Source: Pedobacter kyonggii (lineage in GTDB: Bacteria; Bacteroidota; Bacteroidia; Sphingobacteriales; Sphingobacteriaceae). From it: 64,000 nucleotides of DNA. Positions 52,372 through 61,074 of the stretch are shown piece by piece (positions within the stretch are counted from its first letter, which is position 1; the number at the start of each line of letters is the position of its first letter). A program made the position numbers and the translations under genes. The stretch lies in the NCBI RefSeq assembly GCF_004310665.1, contig NZ_SIXF01000009.1:1-64000 (forward strand), written 5' to 3'. Below the pieces are notes generated by a model that worked only from the letters and a program-made list of their open reading frames with translations, was not told where the DNA came from and ran no database searches.

Positions 52372-54648
52372 TTAATTAATAGATACTGTAGGTTTATGTG
52401 GCACAAGCTTTACTCTAAAACTAAAAGGAATAGCCCGTTCGCAGCCGTTTGCATTTTTAATGGTCAATACCCCTTGATATACTGCTACCGGTGTATTTGA
52501 TGGAACGTTGATTGTAATTTCATTTGCTGGTAAAGCTTGGTTTGAAACATTCGAAATTGGTCCAGCTACCCAGGTGATGCTATAAATAATGGGGTCGAAA
52601 ACCGGGTTAGCGTAAGCAATTTTGGTGGTACTAAGTCCTTCGCAAATTCCCGGATCTGGCTCTAAAGTCAAATTTGGCTGTGGATTTACGGTTAAATTAA
52701 AATCAACTTTTTTTCCGCAATACGTCGCATCATCAGCAACGGTGTAACTGATGACAGTGCTTCCAGCTGTAATTGCAATAACTTTGCCTGTAGGATCTAT
52801 TGTTGCAATAGCTGCATCGCTACTGCTCCAAATGCCAGAAGGATTATCATTGGTTAAAGTAGTGGTAGTTCCTTCGCAGATGGTATTTACGCCAATAATC
52901 GGATTTACAACAGCAATAGGTTTAACATTTACCAATACTGCTTTACGGCCCCCAACATTCTTACAGCCCGTTAATGTATTAATAGCTTCTGCATAGTAGG
53001 TCGTGTTTGCATTAAGAGCGGGCGTTGTATAGGTTGCCCCTGTATTAAATGGTGTAACTCCATTGGAGGCAGCATACCAATTGTATGTATATTGGGCGAT
53101 ATCGGAATTGCTGACCGCTAACGCAGCTGTTGCTCCACTGCAGATTGTTGTACCCGGAACATCGAGCGGAGGTAATGGATTAACCTTTAATTTTACACGG
53201 AGTCTTTCAGAAACCCCTGTTACGCAATAGGTTCTGCTACCTTGTACATAATAACTATAATCTCCGGCAAGTAGCGAGGATGGAGGAGTATAATTTTCTC
53301 CGGTATGCAACAAATTGCCCCCCGTTTCTGCATCATACCATTTATATTCTGTACAGGACTGTGGATTGTTAATGGAAAAGGTAGTGGTTTCTCCTTGGCA
53401 GATGGTCCTGGCATCCTCAGCGATAGGATCAATCAGTGTGCGTGGCTTAGCCAATTTCCTTTTAATGTCATAAATCTGAAGTGAGCCCAGCACACCGGCC
53501 AATCCACCGGTAGTGATTTCTAAACGGTCGTAAACCTCGCTAATCGGAAAGGTGAGTATATATTTATCTGTGGAACCCGGAAAAAGCCTAAGGTTTAGAA
53601 AAGTCCCTGTATTATCGAAGGCATCGCCCGCTTTGACCCCATTTAAATAAGGCTGTATGGTAAATCCGGTCAGCAGATTCAAATCCAACAACCCACCGCC
53701 CGGCTTGCCTAAAATTATACTTACTGAGTCGCCAGGCTGCGAAGGCTTGTTAAATATTGCCGTCAGGTATATTTTGTTTAATACCGAGACCCCAACATCC
53801 ATCAGCGCATAGCTATCTTTATCGCTATCTATCGAATTGAAAGGATCAGTTACCTTTCCGGTTGCATTTAACACCCCGCCAATAACAGTAGGCTGTACTC
53901 CCGACAGCACATCAATTACCTCATCACAATCAATCTTATCAGTAGTCGTTTCCATAATGTAGGCATGGAAAAGCTTTGTAGACAACGCTACCGAGAGTAA
54001 ATTGCCTGATACCTTTACATAAATCCCGTTATATATCTGGCTAGGCGTGAGTGTAATCTCAACCTCTCCCGAACCGCTAATTACACCGGCTATATTGGTA
54101 GCGTTATAAATCGGAACAATAGTTGCTTCATATCCCGCATCATGACCCGGACCAAGTAATCCCAATAGTGGCCAATCAGCAGCAACCGTGTGTAAACCTG
54201 TAAATGTTCCTATCTCTACGCCGCTTAAAACGCTTAACACTTCGGTGGGGAGTGAAATTTTTATGGTAACAGGAGTATTGGCAGGAATTGATCTGGGTGA
54301 ACCACCGGCAGCATTAAACTGTAAGAATTGGGTCGAAGATGCCAATCCTGCCAGGCCAAGTCCAACGCCTAATGTTGATGCATCTTTAACCTGTCCATTA
54401 ACAGCATTTCCTGCATCTGAAATGGTACCCATAATTAAAGACCCACCCAATACCTTAAATCCGTATTGGATTGATCCTTGAAAATCTGCGTAAGTACGCT
54501 TTGTATTTTCACACTGTGCTACAACCTGCGCACGCAAATACGTGGGCATAAGAAAAAGCACAAGCACCAAGAAAGATAGACAAGAGCGTCCTTTCAATTG
54601 CTTAAAGTAAAGAGAAAAAATAAATAGTTTGTTTGTTCGTTGATACAA
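52372..54648 (-). CDS. Large exported multi-Ig-domain surface protein
   Basis: A 758-residue exported protein. A signal segment (about residues 23-40, ending LRAQ) follows a longer positive N-terminus, so the start may be internal. The first half is a non-repetitive beta domain (about 40-410). The second half has Ig-like modules, including PGTTICSGATAALAVSN and a Big_2-type IATIDPTGKVIAITAGSTVI. No C-terminal sorting domain (ends HKPTVSIN). Adhesin-like role, co-transcribed with the two genes downstream. Confidence 0.8.
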   Translation of the reverse strand: MYQRTNKLFIFSLYFKQLKGRSCLSFLVLVLFLMPTYLRAQVVAQCENTKRTYADFQGSIQYGFKVLGGSLIMGTISDAGNAVNGQVKDASTLGVGLGLAGLASSTQFLQFNAAGGSPRSIPANTPVTIKISLPTEVLSVLSGVEIGTFTGLHTVAADWPLLGLLGPGHDAGYEATIVPIYNATNIAGVISGSGEVEITLTPSQIYNGIYVKVSGNLLSVALSTKLFHAYIMETTTDKIDCDEVIDVLSGVQPTVIGGVLNATGKVTDPFNSIDSDKDSYALMDVGVSVLNKIYLTAIFNKPSQPGDSVSIILGKPGGGLLDLNLLTGFTIQPYLNGVKAGDAFDNTGTFLNLRLFPGSTDKYILTFPISEVYDRLEITTGGLAGVLGSLQIYDIKRKLAKPRTLIDPIAEDARTICQGETTTFSINNPQSCTEYKWYDAETGGNLLHTGENYTPPSSLLAGDYSYYVQGSRTYCVTGVSERLRVKLKVNPLPPLDVPGTTICSGATAALAVSNSDIAQYTYNWYAASNGVTPFNTGATYTTPALNANTTYYAEAINTLTGCKNVGGRKAVLVNVKPIAVVNPIIGVNTICEGTTTTLTNDNPSGIWSSSDAAIATIDPTGKVIAITAGSTVISYTVADDATYCGKKVDFNLTVNPQPNLTLEPDPGICEGLSTTKIAYANPVFDPIIYSITWVAGPISNVSNQALPANEITINVPSNTPVAVYQGVLTIKNANGCERAIPFSFRVKLVPHKPTVSIN

Positions 54649-54910
54649 AAGTACGGAGGCACATAGGCAAATTAGCCGTTCATTTCATTCATTACCCCTC
54701 TCACAGTACTATAAAGCCCGTTTTATTGATGTTTATCAACAAAACTAAAGAATTCAAAAACTACAGACCTCCGGGCAGATAGCCTATGTGAAAATATTCC
54801 AACAACTTAGCATAACCGATTTTTTTTGCTGGTAAAAAGAACTTGAAATATCAATCGGTAAGAATAATTGATGGCAAAGAGACTGCCATATTTTTTTTAG
54901 CAGATAATAC

Positions 54911-54940
54911 TTGCAAGAGAAAAGAGTTATTGTATCTTTG
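54911..54940 (+). promoter_or_regulatory. Consensus Bacteroidota promoter (TTG-N19-TATCTTTG)
   Basis: TTG at 54911-54913, 19-bp spacer, then TATCTTTG at 54933-54940. An exact match to the phylum's housekeeping promoter pattern, reading rightward with no gene downstream on that strand. Confidence 0.75.
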
Positions 54941-54946
54941 CACCCT

Positions 54947-55005
54947 CTCTGGAAGCTTCCACTCCAGAGTTTAAGAAAGCCTTCCAGCAATGGGAGGCTT
55001 TTCTT
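54947..55005 (+). ncRNA. Candidate short RNA of about 60 nt with two hairpins
   Basis: It starts just after the consensus promoter. Hairpin 1: CTCTGGA (54947-54953) / TCCAGAG (54963-54969). Hairpin 2 is a terminator (54976-55001) with T-run. No start codon with a meaningful ORF. The next genes on both sides read leftward, so it is a separate transcript. Confidence 0.55.
54976..55004 (+). terminator. Terminator of the short RNA candidate
   Basis: Stem AAAGCCTTCC / GGGAGGCTTT followed by TTCTT. Confidence 0.75.
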
Positions 55006-55034
55006 ATTTAAGACATTTTAGAAAAAATTGAGGT

Positions 55035-55068
55035 TTTGGCGTGATATAAAAACCTATATCGCGCCAAA
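55035..55068 (-). terminator. Hairpin after glgB
   Basis: Stem TTTGGCGTGATATA / TATATCGCGCCAAA with a 6-nt loop, about 50 bp past the glgB stop. Confidence 0.6.
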
Positions 55069-55116
55069 CTATGTTTTTATATGCGGTTTTGGCGTAAAAT
55101 AGGGACCAATAATATT

Positions 55117-57081
55117 TTACTTGGTCTTAAAAATCACTACAGCCAAGGGTGGCAGATCGATAACTATCGAGTATTCCTGTCCATTGTAATTTTCCAGATC
55201 AGGAATGATATCCCCTCTGTTATTAATACCGCCTCCATAATAAACAATGTCATCGGTATTAAAAATTTCTGTCCATTTGGTTTTAAAAGGTACCCCGATT
55301 CTATAATTTTCACGCACCACTGGCGTTAAGTTTATCGCAATAACCAAAGTATCTTTTGCTTTTGGTCCTTTGCGCATAAATGTGAAGACAGATTCGTTTG
55401 CATTATCGGCATCGAGCCATTGAAAGCCTTCATAACTAAAATTGAAATGATACAATGCCGGTTCTTTGCGGTACAGGAAGTTTAAAGCCTTAACGGTTTC
55501 CTGCATGCCCTTGTGCGGTGCATATTGAAGCAAATGCCAATCTAGTGATTGCGTAAAGTTCCATTCGTTGGTTTCGCCAAACTCATTCCCCATAAACAGC
55601 AGTTTTGCTCCCGGATGGGTGAACATATAACCATAAAGTGCCCTTAAATTTGCAAATTTCTGCCAGTCATCTCCAGGCATTTTATACAACATTGGCGATT
55701 TACCGTGTACGACTTCATCATGAGAGAAAGGCAACATAAAATTTTCGGTAAAGGCATAAGTCATGCTAAAGCTCAACTGATGGTGGTGGTGTTTCCGGCC
55801 GAGGGTTTCTACTTTAAAATACTTTAAGGTATCGTTCATCCAGCCCATCATCCATTTCATGCCGAAACCCAATCCGCCAGCATGTACCGGATGGGTTACA
55901 CCAGGATAGGTACTGCTTTCTTCGGCAATGGTCTGTACACCATCAAAATTTCCATAAACGGCAACATTCAGGTCCTGCAAAAACTGTATTGCCCCAAAGT
56001 TTTCACTTCCACCATATTCGTTTGTTGCGGCATCTCCATCTTCTCTGGAGAAATTGAAATATAACATCGATGCTACGGCATCTACCCTTAGGCCATCTGC
56101 ATGATATTGGTCAATCCAAAACATGGCATTACTAATCAAAAAAGAGCGTACTTCGTTTCGATCATAATTGAAAATATATGATTTCCAGTCTGGATGAAAG
56201 CCTTTCCGCATATCGGCGTGTTCGTACAGATGTGTTCCATCAAACTCATACAAACCATGCCTATCACCTGGGAAATGAGAAGGAACCCAATCCAATATCA
56301 CTGCAATATCTGCTTTATGGAGCGCATCAATCAGATACATTAAATCCTGCGGGGAACCATAACGCGAACTTGCACCAAAATAACCTGTAATCTGATAACC
56401 CCAGCTGGGGAAATACGGAAACTCCATTACAGGCATCAGTTCTACATGCGTAAAACCCATTTCCTTTACATAAGGCACTAGCCTGCCAGCAACTTCCCTG
56501 CAGTTCAAAACACGTTCTGGATTATCCGGATCGCGCTCCCAGGAGCCTAGATGTATCTCATATACCGAGATGGGTTGATCCAAAGCATTTATTTTTGCTC
56601 TTTTTTTAAGCCAGGCTTTATCTTTCCAGGTATAATCGGTATCCCAAACAATACAAGCTGTTTGTGGCGGATGTTCCCATCTTCTGGCATAAGGATCGCC
56701 TTTTAAATGCTCAGATTCATCAAAACCTTTAACAAAATATTTATAAACCTCGCCCTTTGCAATTCCAGGGATAAAACCTTCCCAGATACCCGATTTATCC
56801 CACCGTACGCTCAGCGGATGTGAAGCGTTGTTCCAATCGTTAAAATTACCCACTACACTTACACGGATGGCATTTGGAGCCCAAACCGAAAAATAAGTCC
56901 CAGCGGTTCCATCAACAGTAATTAAATGTGAGCCCATTTTCTCATAAAGCCTAAAATGCTTTCCTACAAGAAAAAGATCGATATCGTAATCGGTAAATAA
57001 ACTGTGTATCCAAACGGATTGCTGTTGATCAGTTTTTGGTTGGGATGTTTTTTTTACAGGAACTTTTTTTGCTGCTGGCAT
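55117..57081 (-). CDS. glgB: 1,4-alpha-glucan branching enzyme
   Basis: About 654 residues from ATG 57081 (MPAAKKVPVKK; a start at 57138 adds 19 unrelated residues). N-terminal CBM48 (GTYFSVWAPNAIRVSVVGNF), then GH13 catalytic barrel with nucleophile block LRVDAVASMLYF, acid/base in AEESSTYPGVTHP and LPFSHDEVVHGKSPM. It makes alpha-1,6 branches in glycogen. It lies about 60 nt downstream of the GH31 gene, as a two-gene glycogen operon. No glgA/glgC is seen in the window. Confidence 0.96.
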   Translation of the reverse strand: MPAAKKVPVKKTSQPKTDQQQSVWIHSLFTDYDIDLFLVGKHFRLYEKMGSHLITVDGTAGTYFSVWAPNAIRVSVVGNFNDWNNASHPLSVRWDKSGIWEGFIPGIAKGEVYKYFVKGFDESEHLKGDPYARRWEHPPQTACIVWDTDYTWKDKAWLKKRAKINALDQPISVYEIHLGSWERDPDNPERVLNCREVAGRLVPYVKEMGFTHVELMPVMEFPYFPSWGYQITGYFGASSRYGSPQDLMYLIDALHKADIAVILDWVPSHFPGDRHGLYEFDGTHLYEHADMRKGFHPDWKSYIFNYDRNEVRSFLISNAMFWIDQYHADGLRVDAVASMLYFNFSREDGDAATNEYGGSENFGAIQFLQDLNVAVYGNFDGVQTIAEESSTYPGVTHPVHAGGLGFGMKWMMGWMNDTLKYFKVETLGRKHHHHQLSFSMTYAFTENFMLPFSHDEVVHGKSPMLYKMPGDDWQKFANLRALYGYMFTHPGAKLLFMGNEFGETNEWNFTQSLDWHLLQYAPHKGMQETVKALNFLYRKEPALYHFNFSYEGFQWLDADNANESVFTFMRKGPKAKDTLVIAINLTPVVRENYRIGVPFKTKWTEIFNTDDIVYYGGGINNRGDIIPDLENYNGQEYSIVIDLPPLAVVIFKTK

Positions 57082-57141
57082 AGGTATTTTGGTTAGATTA
57101 GATGAAACCCCAAATACCAAACAGCATTTGGGGCTCAATGT

Positions 57142-59604
57142 TTACAGACTCAAGATCTGTATTTCTAAAAAGTTCTTATTGCATTTAAAATGCAGGATAT
57201 CCTGATCATCGGTATAAAAGTCTTTCACCTCTTTGTTATCGATAATGATCTTTTTGACCTGGAATTTTACGCCGATAACATTGCAAACATAAAATTCATA
57301 ATTAGGCGTATACAATCCTTCATTACGCTGGTTCACTTTAATGGCCTGGGTATCGCCTTTTACAGTGAATTTCTTTTCCAGATAAATATCCTGCTCATAG
57401 GCAAACGTATCGCCATGATCTTCGTACATGTATGAATTAACCTCATAATCGCTATGATAAATATTTAAGACTACTTCGGTAATCGATTTTTCATCAACAT
57501 ATTGCATTACCGGATATTCTGGCAAAACTGTACCTGCCCTTACAAACATTGGCATACTGTCTATCTTCGCATCAACCGTATATTCGTTGCCGCCATCCAG
57601 GATTTCGTTGGTCCAGAAATTATACCAGGTGCCTTTTGGGAGGTAAACTTTTCTAGATATTGCACCCTGTTCTAAAACCGGGCATATCAATAGTTTATCA
57701 CCATAGCAAAATTCATCCTGACGGAAACTGTTGCTGATATTTTCTTGCTCAAGCATTACTAAAGGCCTTAAAATAGGAAAGCCATAACGATGATGCTCCC
57801 AGAAAACCGAATATAGATAAGGCATTAAACGATATCTTAATTCGATAAACTTACGGTTGATATCTTCGAAAAACTCGCCGAAGCTCCAAGGTTCCCGTTC
57901 AGCGGTATCGCCGGCAGAGTGTGCACGCATAAAAGGAGAAAATGTACCTAGCTGGATCCAACGGGTAAACAACTCTCCATCTGGCTCACCACTAAATCCG
58001 CCGATATCTGTTCCACAGAAAGGCACACCAGAAACCGATAAACGCTGGCACTGTATATTTCCGATCTTTAAATGCTCCCAGGTTGCAATATTATCGCCAG
58101 TCCAAACACTTGCATAACGCTGCATGCCCGCATAACCCGCACGTGTAATGGTAAACGGACGTTTATTGCGCATCAGTTTTTTTAAGCCTTCGTAGGTAGA
58201 ACGCACCATCTGCATGCCATAAACATTGTGTGCCTTACGGTGTGAGCCGCGGTACCCATCATAATTATGGCGGACATCGTTAGGAAAAGTTCCTGAACCG
58301 AACACAGCTGGTTCGTTCATATCGTTCCAGAAACCTGCAACGCCCATATCTACCAGCTCTTTATATAAATTACCCCACCAGCTCCGTACCTTTGGATTGG
58401 TAAAATCGGGAAACTGACAGCGCCCTGGCCAAACATGCCCTTCCATATAATAATCGTCGCTGCGGCGACAGAAAAATCTTTTCTCTTTACCTTCTTTAAA
58501 CACCCAGTAATCATCATCTACCTTAATTCCGGGATCGATCATTACAACGGTTTTAAAACCATCATCAGATAGCTCTTTGATCATTCTCCGCGGATCTGGG
58601 AAGTATTTTTTATTCCAGGTAAAACAGCGGTAGCCATCCATGTAATCGATATCCAGATAAATGGCATCGCAAGGGATTTTACGTTCCCTGAACTGTTTGG
58701 CTATTTCTTTAACTTTTGTTTCAGGGTAATAACTCCAGCGGCACTGCTGATAACCCAAAGTCCATTTTGGTGGCATCGGGTGTGTTCCCGTTAAAGTTGC
58801 ATAACGTTTAACCACATCCATAATATGCGGGCCATGGATATAATAATATTGCAGTTCTCCGCCATCGGCCCAAAAACTGGTTTTATTTACATCCTCCGAC
58901 CCGAAATCGAAATACGATTTAAAGGTATTATCGAAAAAGATACCATAGGCAGCCTGGTTGTGCAAACCGATATAAAAAGGTATAGTACGGTAAAGTGGGT
59001 CCTGGTTCCAACCGAAGGAGTAAGCATCGGTATTCCAGTTTTCGAAACGGCGCCCCCGCAGGTTAAAATTACCAGATTTATCACCCAAACCAAAGAAATT
59101 TTCTTCAGGGTGGCATTTTTTGGTTGCGTAGATATAATAACCACCAAAATCTACATTTTCTTCCCAGTGCATAGAATTGGCTTCATCAACCATTACTACA
59201 TTGGTAATATTATCAGAAAAAGAAATATGGAAGTTTGCTTTTTCTATTTTACAGGTTACCGCATGGGTAGAGATCGTAAAATGATCGTCGTGTTCCTGCA
59301 TTTTAAAAACAGACACTTTTTGATCTACTTCGGGTACGGCATAAGAAAAATCGTCTAAGAAAACGCCATGAGGAGCCAGGCGAACGCGGATAATATCGTC
59401 GCTTACCACCCGAACTTCTACTCTTGCATCGCCATCAGAAAAATAAAAACGGTTGCCCTCTTTTTTTACTTTTTTAACTGCGCCAAGGTACTGTTTAACA
59501 ATTGGCTTTACCGATATATCAACTGGATTGTTTAAATGCTGTATTTCTTGCTCCTTTTCGATCAGATCACTTGTCTCGTTAGGTTTGTCGTTTTGCGCTT
59601 CCAT
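57142..59604 (-). CDS. Glycoside hydrolase family 31 alpha-glucosidase
   Basis: An 820-residue cytosolic enzyme (no signal). N-terminal beta-sandwich (GNRFYFSDGDARVEVRVV), then GH31 barrel with nucleophile block GVAGFWNDMNEPAVF, preceded by IYLDIDYMDGYRCFTW, and acid/base region RAHSAGDTAEREPW. A C-terminal DUF5110-type domain closes it. It releases glucose from alpha-glucans or oligosaccharides. A variant of the GTGTA palindrome lies 120 bp upstream, tying it to the glycolysis regulon. Confidence 0.95.
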   Translation of the reverse strand: MEAQNDKPNETSDLIEKEQEIQHLNNPVDISVKPIVKQYLGAVKKVKKEGNRFYFSDGDARVEVRVVSDDIIRVRLAPHGVFLDDFSYAVPEVDQKVSVFKMQEHDDHFTISTHAVTCKIEKANFHISFSDNITNVVMVDEANSMHWEENVDFGGYYIYATKKCHPEENFFGLGDKSGNFNLRGRRFENWNTDAYSFGWNQDPLYRTIPFYIGLHNQAAYGIFFDNTFKSYFDFGSEDVNKTSFWADGGELQYYYIHGPHIMDVVKRYATLTGTHPMPPKWTLGYQQCRWSYYPETKVKEIAKQFRERKIPCDAIYLDIDYMDGYRCFTWNKKYFPDPRRMIKELSDDGFKTVVMIDPGIKVDDDYWVFKEGKEKRFFCRRSDDYYMEGHVWPGRCQFPDFTNPKVRSWWGNLYKELVDMGVAGFWNDMNEPAVFGSGTFPNDVRHNYDGYRGSHRKAHNVYGMQMVRSTYEGLKKLMRNKRPFTITRAGYAGMQRYASVWTGDNIATWEHLKIGNIQCQRLSVSGVPFCGTDIGGFSGEPDGELFTRWIQLGTFSPFMRAHSAGDTAEREPWSFGEFFEDINRKFIELRYRLMPYLYSVFWEHHRYGFPILRPLVMLEQENISNSFRQDEFCYGDKLLICPVLEQGAISRKVYLPKGTWYNFWTNEILDGGNEYTVDAKIDSMPMFVRAGTVLPEYPVMQYVDEKSITEVVLNIYHSDYEVNSYMYEDHGDTFAYEQDIYLEKKFTVKGDTQAIKVNQRNEGLYTPNYEFYVCNVIGVKFQVKKIIIDNKEVKDFYTDDQDILHFKCNKNFLEIQILSL

Positions 59605-59722
59605 CCTTATTTATTCAAAATTTTAAATTCATGGTTCTTAAACCGGGATGTGCTTAAGAAAGTACTATAATACAAATATTTTACAAAAGGGGTGTAGCTT
59701 TTTTATGAAAAGATTGTTTTAA

Positions 59723-59742
59723 TAGTGTGATTTTTACACTAA
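59723..59742. promoter_or_regulatory. TAGTGT-N7-ACACTA palindrome upstream of the GH31-glgB operon
   Basis: TAGTGTGATTTTTACACTAA; core GTGTG-ATTTT-TACAC with one mismatch. Same outer arms (TAGTGT/ACACTA) as the palindrome at 43827. Confidence 0.6.
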
Positions 59743-59835
59743 GCTATGTTATTTCACAATTTTGCCTGAAGATTTAGTATCATCCTTTATTTAATAAATA
59801 AGCTGTACTGTAAATTATCCATAAACATAAAACTA

Positions 59836-59851
59836 TAAACATTTTTGTTTA
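59836..59851. promoter_or_regulatory. TAAACA-N4-TGTTTA palindrome before the antitoxin gene
   Basis: Perfect 6-bp arms, 9 bp upstream of ATG 59861. Typical position for an autoregulatory HTH antitoxin. Confidence 0.55.
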
Positions 59852-59860
59852 TTTTTGAAT

Positions 59861-60343
59861 ATGGAAAAATTGATCGATAAGTTTAAAGGCATCCACCCCG
59901 GTCTTATACTGGAACGTGAGCTTAAAAAAAGGAGGCTTAAAAAGGGCCCATTGGCGCTTTCTTTAAACGAATATCCTCAGACCTTAAATGATATCACAAA
60001 AGGCAAAAGAGGAGTCACAGCTTCACTTTCCATTAAGCTAGATCAAATTTTAGGTTTAGAAGAAGGCACCATGCTGATACTCCAGGCTTACTATGAGATA
60101 CAGAAAGAAAAAAATAAACGGAATGCAGCCGATAAACCCAATTTATCAATTCTCAGAAAGATTCTTTTTTGGGATACCGATTTTGATAAAATAAACTGGA
60201 AAAGCCAATATAAATCTGTTATTCAAAGGGTATTGGAGCGGGGAAATAGTGATGAAAAAAATGAACTAATTAGATATTACGGGCAAGATTTAGTGAATAA
60301 AGTAGCCATTAATAGTATTGACCAAACCGGTCGAGATATCTAA
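59861..60343 (+). CDS. HTH antitoxin of an AbiE-type pair
   Basis: About 160 residues from ATG 59861. An XRE/HigA-like HTH lies in the N-terminal half (GLILERELKKRRLKKGPLAL; EYPQTLNDITKGKRGVTASL; LDQILGLEEGTMLILQAYYE). The C-terminal half (LSILRKILFWDTDFDKINW; VLERGNSDEKNELIRYYG) is common in partners of AbiEii-type toxins. It likely neutralises or represses the downstream gene (10 nt gap) and binds the palindrome ahead of its own start. Confidence 0.87.
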   Translation: MEKLIDKFKGIHPGLILERELKKRRLKKGPLALSLNEYPQTLNDITKGKRGVTASLSIKLDQILGLEEGTMLILQAYYEIQKEKNKRNAADKPNLSILRKILFWDTDFDKINWKSQYKSVIQRVLERGNSDEKNELIRYYGQDLVNKVAINSIDQTGRDI

Positions 60344-60353
60344 AAATCAAATT

Positions 60354-61016
60354 ATGTATTGGAATACCGTTAACGAACTTTTAAAAAGCTGCTTGCTTGA
60401 ACTTATGCAAGCAAAGGAGCTATGTGAATTTCGACTGGTTGGTGGAACAGCGCTTAGTCTTTATCTCGGTCACCGTTTATCGATAGACATTGATCTTTTT
60501 ACAGATGCAAAATATGGATCAATAGACTTTGATCTAATTGAGAAGTTACTCCGGGATAAGTTTGCCTTTGTTCAAGGTGATTTTGGTCAGTTTGCTGGTT
60601 TAGGAAAGTCCTATCTTATTGGCACACATAAAGAAAATATTGTTAAACTAGATCTCTTTTACAGCATGGACCCATTTTTTGAAGATTTTACAGATCATGA
60701 TGGTGTGCGCATGGCAACCATACCTGAAATCATTGCAATGAAGATGGATATTGTACAAAGAGGTGGCAGAAAGAAAGATTTTTGGGACTTACACGAATTG
60801 CTAGATAATTATAGTGTAAGTGATATGATTGAACTTCATAAAAAACGTTTCGAATGGACTCATGATGAAGAAATGATCAGAAAAAACTTCACCAACTTTC
60901 TTACTGCAGATAATGACTTTGATCCAATATGTTTAAAAGGGAAAATATGGGAGTTCGTTAAAGAAGATTTAACAGAGGCGATTGATAGCAGCAACAAGGA
61001 TAAACCAGTCACATAG
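60354..61016 (+). CDS. Nucleotidyltransferase toxin, AbiEii/AbiGii family
   Basis: About 220 residues from ATG 60354. The nucleotidyltransferase core is RLVGGTALSLYLGHR then LSIDIDLFTD (GG-x-A and DxD). Downstream blocks are DLFYSMDPFF and MATIPEIIAMKMDIVQRGGR followed by KKDFWDLHELL. AbiEii toxins modify tRNA or other targets with NTPs and give abortive-infection or type IV TA behaviour. Paired with the HTH antitoxin upstream. Confidence 0.9.
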   Translation: MYWNTVNELLKSCLLELMQAKELCEFRLVGGTALSLYLGHRLSIDIDLFTDAKYGSIDFDLIEKLLRDKFAFVQGDFGQFAGLGKSYLIGTHKENIVKLDLFYSMDPFFEDFTDHDGVRMATIPEIIAMKMDIVQRGGRKKDFWDLHELLDNYSVSDMIELHKKRFEWTHDEEMIRKNFTNFLTADNDFDPICLKGKIWEFVKEDLTEAIDSSNKDKPVT

Positions 61017-61074
61017 TGGTAAAAAAGCCCTCTATACTTTTAGCATAGAAGGCCCTTAAAACTCAATTAACTGG

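Larger units (their letters stand above)
54649..55116. other. Region between the adhesin cluster and glgB
   Basis: 468 bp. The left 260 bp show nothing clear. The rest holds a consensus promoter, a short two-hairpin transcript candidate and the glgB terminator, all annotated separately. Confidence 0.55.
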
